Assembly (NCBI GenBank): GCA_902705835.1
Contig: CACSIN010000023.1
Location: forward strand, 33,112-97,111
Reading direction: 5' to 3'
Length of the DNA stretch: 64,000 nt
Origin: BD1-7 clade bacterium
GTDB taxonomy: Bacteria > Pseudomonadota > Gammaproteobacteria > Pseudomonadales > DT-91
Made by a program: the position numbers and the translations under genes. Shown one piece after another: positions 1-7,926 of this stretch (positions are counted from its first letter, which is position 1; the number at the start of each line of letters is the position of its first letter). Below the pieces are notes generated by a model that saw only the letters and a list, made by a program, of their open reading frames with translations, was not told the DNA's origin and made no database searches.

Positions 1-836
1 TCGCCTGTGCTGGCGATGAAAACAGTGACAAAGTCGCGTTATTGATGCACGGATTTCCGGATATTCCGGAAACCTGGCGCCACCAACTGCCGCTGCTTAT
101 CGAACAGGGCTACCGCGTCTTAGTGCCTTACCTGCCTGGCTATGGCGAATCGGGGTTAGTCAACAGCAGTCAGTACTATCCGGGCAATTTTGCTAAGGAT
201 ATACCGGCACTGCTCGATGCGATGGATATCGAAAAAGTGACTTACATTGGTCATGACTGGGGGGCCTACGCGGGCTGGCTGTTTGCTGCCGCAGCACCGG
301 AACGTGTTGAGAAATTAATCGCGGTAGCGATTCCACACTACACAGGTTTGATCAGAGCAGATGCAAAACAGGTGTATCGTTCTCGTTACATTCTGGAGAT
401 GGCTCTGCCGGGTTCGACTTGGCTATTCAAACGCAAAGCGATGCACAAGCTGTATCTTTTATACCGAGAGTGGTCACCCGACTGGGATATAGATTTCAAC
501 CACCTGCAGGCGGTAAAAGATTGCCTGAGCCAACATAACTCACTGAAAGCCGCGTTGAGCTATTACCGCACATCCATGCTTCAAGGCGCGACTGATACCC
601 AGCTTCAGAAGCTGTTGAAAGCCCCGATAAGTATCCCCGTCTTATCCATAGCGGGCATCAAAGACGGTTGTATTGGTGTGGGCAGCTTCGAACATCAGAA
701 TCTTGGCCCCAATGCTGATTTTGACTCAGAAGTCATCTTAGGCGCGGGGCATTTCTGCCACTTGGAACGACCTGAAGCGTTCAACCCATTAATGATGGAT
801 TTCTTGCAGCGCGATACTGCTGAAAAGACTGTGTAG
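1..836 (+). CDS. alpha/beta hydrolase, epoxide hydrolase/dehalogenase-like (5' truncated)
   Basis: The reading frame is already open at the left edge, with in-frame codons back to position 3, so the true start lies outside the window. The visible part holds an HGFPD oxyanion-loop motif and a nucleophile elbow reading GHDWGA. Asp replaces the usual Ser, as in soluble epoxide hydrolases and haloalkane dehalogenases, which form an alkyl-enzyme ester. A late Asp (AGIKDG) and a final GAGHF histidine complete a plausible triad. In the family these are cytosolic enzymes that open epoxides or remove halides. The substrate cannot be told from sequence. A 7-bp stem hairpin follows the stop. The fold and nucleophile are clear; the exact reaction is inference. 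Confidence 0.85.
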   Translation, partial: ACAGDENSDKVALLMHGFPDIPETWRHQLPLLIEQGYRVLVPYLPGYGESGLVNSSQYYPGNFAKDIPALLDAMDIEKVTYIGHDWGAYAGWLFAAAAPERVEKLIAVAIPHYTGLIRADAKQVYRSRYILEMALPGSTWLFKRKAMHKLYLLYREWSPDWDIDFNHLQAVKDCLSQHNSLKAALSYYRTSMLQGATDTQLQKLLKAPISIPVLSIAGIKDGCIGVGSFEHQNLGPNADFDSEVILGAGHFCHLERPEAFNPLMMDFLQRDTAEKTV

Positions 837-846
837 TATCAGGCTT

Positions 847-866
847 GCGCCGACTAGAATCGGCGC
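847..866 (+). terminator. hairpin after the alpha/beta hydrolase gene
   Basis: GCGCCGA pairs perfectly with TCGGCGC around a 6-base loop, 10 bases past the stop codon. There is no T-run after it, so it may be an mRNA 3'-end stabiliser and not an intrinsic terminator. Confidence 0.3.
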
Positions 867-940
867 TGCTCCCGATCAATCAGTGATTGATATCAGTAAA
901 TAGGCGCCGTATCACCCTTGAATTGAATTCCGGTGTGACA

Positions 941-1588
941 TCATGCCTTCGACATACTCACACACTCAAACCGTGATTGCGCGATTTTGTCAGATTTTAA
1001 CAACGCAGCGAAGATGAATAACCAAACCATAGGAATCGCATAAGCAACTCGCTGATAAAACCCAAAGTCGCTACCGCTTTCAAGTGATGTTGCCAGCGGA
1101 GAGAATACGATAAACTGAGCAACCACAGTGGCTGCAGATAAAAAACCAAACCAGCTAACACTGCTACGTTGTCGTGCCAAAAATACCCACATCGCAGGGG
1201 CAATCAAGAACGACACTGTCATCAACACCGCACCAATACCATGAATCTGCTGACTTTCTAACGTGCTGTCTGGGTTGCAACCGACATCACAAGGAAACGC
1301 TCCAGCAATCCAGCTACCGATGCCGTGCAGGATAATCATCAAGCCGGAAAGCCGTGCAGTCCAGCAGCGGCAATAACCGATGACAAAAACCCCAAAACCA
1401 ATAAACAGAGCCCCGAGAGGGTAATTGTTGATAAACGGTGATATTGCGGCCACCGGGCTACCCATCGCGTGCAATTCACTCAAGGCTTGATCCATATGGC
1501 TATAGCCAGGATACATTGTGGCAGTAAGCATCACGCCGATAACCAACCAGATCGGTGCGATCAATCCGCATAAATTTAGGAACTTCAT
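941..1588 (-). CDS. DUF998 family membrane protein
   Basis: A 215-residue integral membrane protein with about six hydrophobic segments. It begins MKFLNLCGLIAPIWL and carries the family-typical YPGYSHMDQALSELHAMGSP stretch after the first membrane span, plus a second conserved block containing CDVGC. This matches the DUF998 family, whose function is not known. I prefer the ATG at 1588, which has GGAT upstream. A TTG at 1630 would add 14 residues and overlap the stop of the RDD gene just upstream. The tight spacing suggests co-transcription with that gene. No catalytic residue can be named. Confidence 0.75.
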   Translation of the reverse strand: MKFLNLCGLIAPIWLVIGVMLTATMYPGYSHMDQALSELHAMGSPVAAISPFINNYPLGALFIGFGVFVIGYCRCWTARLSGLMIILHGIGSWIAGAFPCDVGCNPDSTLESQQIHGIGAVLMTVSFLIAPAMWVFLARQRSSVSWFGFLSAATVVAQFIVFSPLATSLESGSDFGFYQRVAYAIPMVWLFIFAALLKSDKIAQSRFECVSMSKA

Positions 1589-1626
1589 CTTACATCCAGT
1601 ATTCGAGGTATTGGTTTGGGCGTTAA

Positions 1627-2136
1627 TCAAGGATCGTTAACGACGATCGTGTCGCCCACTATGTCATGCAAACATCGTTTGTCTTTACGAAATATCATCA
1701 AGGCATCAATGAGGGACAGGAATCCTAAAAAGCCAGGTAGCTGTCCAAACATCAGATATGAAACATAACGGCGCAACTGATGTTTACCCAATGATGGAAA
1801 CTCTCCAGATACCGTAACCACTCGGATACCAAACAACTTTTTACCTAGGGTTTTTCCCTCGGTTTTCATCCAATACCCGTGAATTGCAAAGTACAACACA
1901 ATAGCAACAACACTCATGGCTGCTTCCATCGTCAACGTCGGTTCTATGCCTTCCATGATGTCATCAAAAAAGCCGACGAAATACATTATCGGAACAATGA
2001 CTACCACTAAAAACAAAGTGTCCACTAGTGATGCAAACAAGCGCTTCCATCGTGACGCTAGTTCATAGGCTGGGTTACTATCAACAACAGGGACGTCGAG
2101 CGTGGCATCAGGCGCTTTATAAATATCATCAGTCAT
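1627..2136 (-). CDS. RDD family membrane protein
   Basis: A 169-residue protein with a hydrophilic N-terminus and about three membrane segments. The RDD-family landmarks are visible: SRWKRLFASLVDTLF in the first helix (Arg and Asp conserved), the KTEGKTLGKKLFGIRVV block, and a C-terminal DIVGDTIVV. RDD proteins are small inner-membrane proteins of unclear role; some have been linked to ion transport in other bacteria. The start has a GGTGAG ribosome site 9 bases upstream. The 3' end abuts or overlaps the DUF998 gene, suggesting a two-gene membrane operon. Assignment to the family is firm, function is not. Confidence 0.8.
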   Translation of the reverse strand: MTDDIYKAPDATLDVPVVDSNPAYELASRWKRLFASLVDTLFLVVVIVPIMYFVGFFDDIMEGIEPTLTMEAAMSVVAIVLYFAIHGYWMKTEGKTLGKKLFGIRVVTVSGEFPSLGKHQLRRYVSYLMFGQLPGFLGFLSLIDALMIFRKDKRCLHDIVGDTIVVNDP

Positions 2137-2174
2137 GGCAAATACTCACCGTATTTTCGATCACAAACGGTATT

Positions 2175-2612
2175 TTATGAATAGGTATAAAAGTGCCACG
2201 TACTCTTGCTGGTGTCCATACTGTCGTACAACGACTGAGCCGTTTTGTTATCAGGTGCCGTCACCCATTGAAGCCGTTTAGCGCCGCTATCGATGGCGAA
2301 ATCTCGACAGTAGTCGATCAACTGACGAGCAATGCCCTGCCCTCGATATTCAGGCAGTGTATAAACATCGTTTAACGTAGCAACTTTGGCGGTGATGGTG
2401 GACGTAAAGGTAAAGTAGACTGTTGCAAATGCCACGACTTGCCCTTCGTGGCGATACAAAAATTGGCACCCTGCCGGGTTATCTGGCCCGAATTGGCTGA
2501 AAAAAACATGATTTCTGTCATCACAAATATCCTCAACCTGATAGAAAGTTTGGTATTCACGAATCAGAGGTAGAATCTCAGACAAGGTCTCTGAAGTAGC
2601 GGGCTCAATCAT
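2175..2612 (-). CDS. GNAT family N-acetyltransferase
   Basis: A 145-residue single-domain acetyltransferase. The acetyl-CoA-binding motif A is seen as the beta strand AKVATLNDVYTLPEYRGQGIAR followed by a helix, with RGQGIA as the pyrophosphate-binding loop. A downstream WVTAPDNKTAQSLYDSM segment fits motif B. The family moves an acetyl group from acetyl-CoA to an amine of a small molecule or protein; the acceptor here is unknown. It lies 38 bases upstream of the RDD gene on the same strand, so the three genes may form one transcript. No clear Shine-Dalgarno is visible at the ATG. Confidence 0.85.
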   Translation of the reverse strand: MIEPATSETLSEILPLIREYQTFYQVEDICDDRNHVFFSQFGPDNPAGCQFLYRHEGQVVAFATVYFTFTSTITAKVATLNDVYTLPEYRGQGIARQLIDYCRDFAIDSGAKRLQWVTAPDNKTAQSLYDSMDTSKSTWHFYTYS

Positions 2613-2778
2613 ATTTCAGCTATCGGTATAGAAGACTTGTATTAAGGTCAGTTGTCTTAAAGTCAAAAGGCGCGGCGCTCACTACCAGCAAAATTCACCA
2701 GCAAACCGGCTTCGGCGGTTCCCATTAATCGGCATTAAAACAGCTGCCACAACTAACTGCAATTAACAGCGGCGTGAA

Positions 2779-5193
2779 TTACCTGCCAAGAATTCGTGTC
2801 ATGCAGTGCCTAATTGCACTTAATACAAACATCCAACCAATCGCGTACGCCCAAATTACTGCGATCAATGTCGGGCTGATGGCAGGCATCAGTAATCCAA
2901 ATGCGCAAATAACAACAGCGACAACTTGGGTGGCTACGATGGCACTGAGCAATTTAGCCGATGGCCATGGCTTGCGCCAAAACCAAGATTCATGCCGGCA
3001 AACAAACAGTAATAGATGACCCGCAACGACTAATTGTAAAAACATGATCGTCTGCATCACGGCAGGGCTAACACTAAAGTACTGATGTATCAGAGCCATT
3101 AAACCGAAATTTTCAATAACACTCACCCCACCTAACACCGAAGCAATACCGAGCACACGTTTAAGCTGCCATTTCATCGGTTGTTCGGCAGTACGGGTAT
3201 TGTCATAGGCGATGGTGATAATCGGGATGTCATCCAACAAGGCAAGCATCACGATCATGATCGCCGTTAAAGGCACGGTTTGGAACATCAGCACCGACAC
3301 AGCCACAAACACCATCAGGTTAATGGTCATGGCAATCCGGTAATTCACATAGCTGATCATTCGAGCGAATATACGTCGCGCTTCTTCAATCGCGTGCGTA
3401 ATCACGGATAACCCCGGCAAGGTCAATATCAGATCCGCCGCAGATCGCGCCGCATCGGTCGCGCCAGAAACAGCAATACCAACATCTGCTTGTTTCAGTG
3501 CGGGCGCATCATTCACACCATCACCTGTCATCGCCACCACATAACCGGATTTCTGTAGGTTTTTTACGATACCGTATTTGTGTTCTGGAAAGACTCGTGC
3601 AAAACCGTCTGCATCAACGATTTCTTGCATCAATGAAGCTGGTAAATTTTCCATATCCGTCGTTTCGGCGAATAAATCACTGGCGGCCTGTAAATCACTA
3701 CCGAGATCTAATTGCCGAGCAATTTCACGCCCTATTGCAAGATCATCACCGGTGACCATTTTGACATCCAATCCGTAGTGTCTTGCTTGAGCGATCACGG
3801 CCTTAGAATCATCCCGCGGCGGGTCGTATAAACTCAACAGGCCCAGCAATTCCATCTTGCCCCCGCTGCGTTGACGCGCAACGCCCAGGCAACGCAGCCC
3901 ACGCGAAGCCATCTGCTCAACTTCAGCCAATGCCTTCGTCTGTTGCTGTTCGTCAAGGTTTGCCATCTCGATAACCACTTGCGGCGCGCCTTTAACGACC
4001 GTAAAAACGCCCGTTGTATCGGATACTCGTGCTTCACAGCGTTTATTCACAGGGTCAAACGGAGTAAATTCGAGCTGTTCATAGTTATCAAGGTCAGCAC
4101 TGCCAACAGAATCGATAATGAGGGTGTCGATAACATCCTTACCGTTTTGGTTAGAGGCCAGGGCCGCATATAGCAGTAATTCGTCGCCGGAAATACTCCC
4201 ATAAAGCACCGGGTCGCCCAATGCCAATTGATTTTTGGTCAACGTGCCGGTTTTGTCCGAACATAGAATATCAACACTGGCGAGCTCTTCGATGGATTGC
4301 AGGTGCGAGACAATTGCTTTTTTCTTCGATAATGTCAGCGCGCCCAGCGCCATCGTCACCGATAATACCGCTGGCATAGCCACAGGTATCGATGCAATCA
4401 CAAGTACCAATACCAGCTCGACGATATCCAATACCGGCGTGTGTGCTAGAAGTTCTTTGGCAATAATCATGGCAGCAAACACCAGCGTGCCGATAATCAA
4501 AAACTTGCCAATACTAAGTACGGAAGCTTCGAAGTGAGAGGCATTACCTGCGCTTTGAACAAGCTTGGCGGTATTACCAAAAAAAGTCTCACTGCCGGTA
4601 GCCGTCACAACGGCCTGCATATTGCCCTGTTTGACGATCGACCCTGAATATATGTCGCCGTTCACAACCTTATCGACAGGCAGTGACTCACCCGTTAATG
4701 CCGCCTGATCGACGCTGAGATATTGGCCGCTTAAAAGCACACAATCGGCAGGGACGATATCGCCATTTTCGATACTGATAACATCCCCTGGCACCAACTC
4801 ACGCGCAGGGATATCCTGCCATTCACCATCACGATGCACACGTGCTTTTAATGCCATTGATGACTTTAACGCACTGAGCGCATCTTGCGCCTTACTGCTT
4901 TGCACAAACTCGATCAAGGCATTGAGGATCAGCATAAAAAGGATGATAAAAAAGTCGGGCCAGTGCCGAATAACCGCCGAAAGTACCGCAGCGATTTCGA
5001 TCAACCAGGGTATTGGGCCCCAGAACGTCTTTAGAAATTGCTGAAGTTTGCTTTGATGTTGCTCCTCCAGTTCGTTATAGCCATATTGGCCGATACGCGA
5101 GGCCGCTTCAGATGTGGATAGCCCGTCTTTCGAGCTATTCAGCGACAAAAGCGTGTCGGATGCACATTGTTTGGAGGAAGAATCAGCTGTCAT
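2779..5193 (-). CDS. plasma-membrane proton-efflux P-type ATPase (type IIIA)
   Basis: An 804-residue P-type ATPase. In order it shows an N-terminal cation-ATPase segment, two membrane helices, an actuator domain with TGES (about 167-170), the IASIPVAMP helix typical of PMA-type proton pumps, the phosphorylation motif CSDKTGTLT (Asp about 313), the nucleotide site, TGDGVNDAP, and a C-terminal membrane region with LALLDDIPII. Type IIIA pumps hydrolyse ATP to export protons and are best known from fungi and plants, but occur in scattered bacteria and archaea. The ATG at 5193 is chosen because the upstream 13 codons are weak and GAGG lies before this start. No metal-binding N-terminal domain is present, arguing against a heavy-metal pump. 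Confidence 0.88.
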   Translation of the reverse strand: MTADSSSKQCASDTLLSLNSSKDGLSTSEAASRIGQYGYNELEEQHQSKLQQFLKTFWGPIPWLIEIAAVLSAVIRHWPDFFIILFMLILNALIEFVQSSKAQDALSALKSSMALKARVHRDGEWQDIPARELVPGDVISIENGDIVPADCVLLSGQYLSVDQAALTGESLPVDKVVNGDIYSGSIVKQGNMQAVVTATGSETFFGNTAKLVQSAGNASHFEASVLSIGKFLIIGTLVFAAMIIAKELLAHTPVLDIVELVLVLVIASIPVAMPAVLSVTMALGALTLSKKKAIVSHLQSIEELASVDILCSDKTGTLTKNQLALGDPVLYGSISGDELLLYAALASNQNGKDVIDTLIIDSVGSADLDNYEQLEFTPFDPVNKRCEARVSDTTGVFTVVKGAPQVVIEMANLDEQQQTKALAEVEQMASRGLRCLGVARQRSGGKMELLGLLSLYDPPRDDSKAVIAQARHYGLDVKMVTGDDLAIGREIARQLDLGSDLQAASDLFAETTDMENLPASLMQEIVDADGFARVFPEHKYGIVKNLQKSGYVVAMTGDGVNDAPALKQADVGIAVSGATDAARSAADLILTLPGLSVITHAIEEARRIFARMISYVNYRIAMTINLMVFVAVSVLMFQTVPLTAIMIVMLALLDDIPIITIAYDNTRTAEQPMKWQLKRVLGIASVLGGVSVIENFGLMALIHQYFSVSPAVMQTIMFLQLVVAGHLLLFVCRHESWFWRKPWPSAKLLSAIVATQVVAVVICAFGLLMPAISPTLIAVIWAYAIGWMFVLSAIRHCMTRILGR

Positions 5194-5368
5194 CGAGAAA
5201 AGTTGCCTCGCTAGAGTTAGCCAGAGCAGCACTACTAGTAATAGTTAGTAGTCGCGCAATAAAACGACCGTATAGGTTGGATGGAAAAACGGCGTCGCAG
5301 TTGCGTGAATGTGTACGTTAAATCGCCAAACCAACAGCTAAACCGCTTTTTAAGCCACCTAATTGGCA

Positions 5369-6007
5369 TTATTCAAGCGGCAAATACCGACATACATGGC
5401 CAAAGGTCATCAGCTCTAATGACTCTGCCTTTTCACTGAACACGGTTTCGGGCACAAACACCGGCGCATAACCCTGTTCTTTGCTTCTGCAAATGTTGAG
5501 ATCAACATGCCGATAATTGTAGGTGTCTGCGATATGCCGCAGTAAACACGCCAAATCAATCGGTGACTGCCCTGGGTCACTCTCATGCAAGAACACCAAA
5601 TCCGGTAATGCACCGCCGTCTGCTGCACCCACGCGAGTCGCCCGCTGGAATTCACGCTTAACGGCGTCGTGAGCGATAGCCAGACGCTTACGATCAAACC
5701 CCTGCAGGTTTAGATTCTGCACGATGGCTTTGCGTATCAAACAATCAAAGCGCGATAACCCGTGATACTGGCGGATGGTGTGGCCAATGTCTGTGCGTAG
5801 CTGAGCACCTTCAGGGCACAGGTGTCGAATAATGCCGGCAACCGGATTTCGAAACTCGGGTTCATCAGCGTTGATGCCTTTGCCGTGAGCAAATACCATG
5901 ACAGAGCGCAGCATACGCGACATCGAGGTTTGCCACTGCCAATGGGTGTAACGTAACCCGCCCTCTGCGTCGATTATCTGCCGACTGATTTTGCCGTCGT
6001 AGGTCAT
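5369..6007 (-). CDS. hypothetical protein, 212 residues
   Basis: I do not recognise this protein. It is soluble-looking, with no signal peptide or membrane segment, and rich in His, Arg and Asp. The C-terminal third (LACLLRHIADTYNYRHVDLNI and on) looks like a folded alpha/beta region. The ATG has a good GAGGAAC ribosome site, which supports it being a real gene. It stands between the proton ATPase gene (downstream) and a 9-bp repeat tract and BCCT transporter gene (upstream), all on the same strand. The gap to the transporter is 141 bases and contains the repeat, so co-transcription is uncertain. No function is proposed. Confidence 0.65.
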   Translation of the reverse strand: MTYDGKISRQIIDAEGGLRYTHWQWQTSMSRMLRSVMVFAHGKGINADEPEFRNPVAGIIRHLCPEGAQLRTDIGHTIRQYHGLSRFDCLIRKAIVQNLNLQGFDRKRLAIAHDAVKREFQRATRVGAADGGALPDLVFLHESDPGQSPIDLACLLRHIADTYNYRHVDLNICRSKEQGYAPVFVPETVFSEKAESLELMTFGHVCRYLPLE

Positions 6008-6070
6008 CTGTGGTTCCTCAGTATTATTATCATTCGAACCTGGGTTCAGTCTAGACCAGACAACGCTCCA

Positions 6071-6137
6071 TCACCCTTATCACCCTTATCACCCTTATCA
6101 CCCTTATCACCCTTATCACCCTTATCACCCCTATCAC
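6071..6137. repeat. 9-bp tandem repeat (TCACCCTTA), about 7 copies
   Basis: Six perfect head-to-tail copies of TCACCCTTA occupy 6071-6124. A seventh copy with one T-to-C change and a partial eighth (TCAC) follow. The tract lies between the unknown 212-residue gene and the 3' end of the BCCT gene. It is intergenic: the only frame through it gives a meaningless Asp-Lys-Gly repeat. Short perfect units like this are prone to slippage, so copy number may vary among strains. Confidence 0.95.
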
Positions 6138-6148
6138 GTGGATACGGC

Positions 6149-7663
6149 TTAACGTGAAGTGGGCAACGCATGCTTTCTATCCTGCCATAGGGCACGTGCA
6201 AATCCTGCCAGGGCCAACAGTAAAATGAATGCAAACGGCAATGCCGACGCAACTGCTGCAGCTTGTAAGGCCTGTAACCCACCGCTGATCAGCAGAATAA
6301 TCGCCACAGCTCCGGTCGCTAGCGGCCATATCATCCGTTGTCGTGACGTGGTGTGTGTATTTCCGTGCGCAACGATTGCGTCGATTGATAAGGCGCCAGA
6401 ATCGGCCGAGGTAATAAAAAATATCGTGATCAATAACAAGGCGAGCACCTCTGTCACAAACGCCATGGGCAATGTATCTAACAACGCAAAAAACGATGTG
6501 GAATAATCTACCTGTAACGCCGAAGACACTGAACCGTCGCCATAAAGCGTATTATGAATGCCTGCCCCACCAAAAACGCAAAACCACAGCAGAGTGACAG
6601 CCGTAGGCGCAATCAGCACACCCAAAACAAATTCACGCAGGGTACGCCCACGGGATATCCGCGCAATAAACAACCCTGTCATCGGTGCCCACGCCAACCA
6701 CCAAGCCATGTAGAAGGTCGTCCATTGCTGCGCCCAGGCACCGTTTTCACGATAGATATCGATCATCTGGGCGGGCCAGATAATGCTTGTCACATAATCG
6801 CCAAACCACCTAGGCGCCTCCCCTACCAGCCATAATAATGGCCCTGTCGCCAGAACGAACACAAACAATCCAACAGCCACCCATAAGTTAAGATAACTCA
6901 GTCTCAAGACGCCCTTACTCACGCCCAAAACCACCGATAGCGTCGCCACACCGGCCAGCACCGCCACAAGCAAGATTTTACCCAATAGCGTTAGCTCCAG
7001 CCCCAGCGTATAGCTCAAACCCGTCGCAATTTGGCTGACACCGAGCCCTAGTGAGGTAGCCAATCCGAACAGGCTGGCTACCACAGCCAGGATATCCACC
7101 AGATCGCCAAAAACCCCGTAGATTCGATCCCCGATAAATGGATAAAACAAGCTTCGAACCGACAGCGGCAAACCTCGATTAAACGCAAAATACGCCATCG
7201 CTAAAGCAATCATTGCGAATAGCGCCCAAGCATGCAGGCCCCAGTTCATAAAGGTTACCAACAAGGCATTATCGACCAGATCCGTATTCACCGGCGGCGT
7301 GATGTAATGCACAACGGGCTCTGCCACGCCCCAAAATACAATCCCTGCGCCCATTCCGGCGCAAAATAACATGGCCAGCCAGTGCAGCCAGGCATAATCT
7401 GCCTGCGCATCAGCCCCGCCTAAACGAATTCGCCCTAAAGGCGTCATCATAATCACCGCGCACCCAAATAAGCACAGCAACGGCAACAAGATGAAAATCC
7501 ACCCAAAATAGATGCTCGACGAATTCTGCAGCCAACTGAACACCCCATGGGCCTGTTGTTCAAATATCAAGGTGTAAGCCACAGCAACCACAACGAGCAC
7601 AAGAGACGCCGAAAGCACGGTATTGTGTTTGAAATAGGTATCTGTCAGACGATGATCAGCCAT
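6149..7663 (-). CDS. BCCT family transporter
   Basis: A 504-residue membrane protein with about 12 helices. Two hallmark stretches identify the betaine/carnitine/choline transporter family: CAGMGAGIVFWGVAEPVVHY in helix 3 and the tryptophan-rich MAWWLAWAPMTGLFIARIS in helix 8, which lines the quaternary-ammonium site. Such carriers import betaine, choline, carnitine or DMSP, usually with sodium or protons, as compatible solutes or nutrients. The helix-3 motif is GMGAG and not the GMGIG of BetP, so neither ion nor substrate should be assumed. There is no long C-terminal osmosensing tail. The gene is divergent from the ETF-QO gene with 263 bases between them. Confidence 0.9.
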   Translation of the reverse strand: MADHRLTDTYFKHNTVLSASLVLVVVAVAYTLIFEQQAHGVFSWLQNSSSIYFGWIFILLPLLCLFGCAVIMMTPLGRIRLGGADAQADYAWLHWLAMLFCAGMGAGIVFWGVAEPVVHYITPPVNTDLVDNALLVTFMNWGLHAWALFAMIALAMAYFAFNRGLPLSVRSLFYPFIGDRIYGVFGDLVDILAVVASLFGLATSLGLGVSQIATGLSYTLGLELTLLGKILLVAVLAGVATLSVVLGVSKGVLRLSYLNLWVAVGLFVFVLATGPLLWLVGEAPRWFGDYVTSIIWPAQMIDIYRENGAWAQQWTTFYMAWWLAWAPMTGLFIARISRGRTLREFVLGVLIAPTAVTLLWFCVFGGAGIHNTLYGDGSVSSALQVDYSTSFFALLDTLPMAFVTEVLALLLITIFFITSADSGALSIDAIVAHGNTHTTSRQRMIWPLATGAVAIILLISGGLQALQAAAVASALPFAFILLLALAGFARALWQDRKHALPTSR

Positions 7664-7926
7664 GTTTTATCGATACCCCCCCTAACCTATGCGCTGTCTT
7701 TCAGCTTTGTTTACAGATTAGCTGATGCCCTGCGGATTAATCGACCAGCCATCGGCTTGCCGATCCAGCACGTACAATCCTTTGAAACCGGTAAAATTCG
7801 CCCTTTCACCGCTGAATTCTCTCTCCAAGATGCGCAAAAAACAGTCAATCAGGCGTATACTTAGATGATATCTGCTAAATACAGACGTCTAATCTGCAAT
7901 CAACCGTTCGTAGAGAGGTAGCTCAA

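Noticed and set aside
6071..6137. Possible CRISPR array
   Set aside because: The 9-base units are directly adjacent without spacers and no cas gene is present.
6046..6282. Minus-strand frame with Asp-Lys-Gly repeats
   Set aside because: It is only the reading of the 9-bp tandem repeat joined to an alternate frame of the BCCT gene; no ribosome site and no plausible fold.
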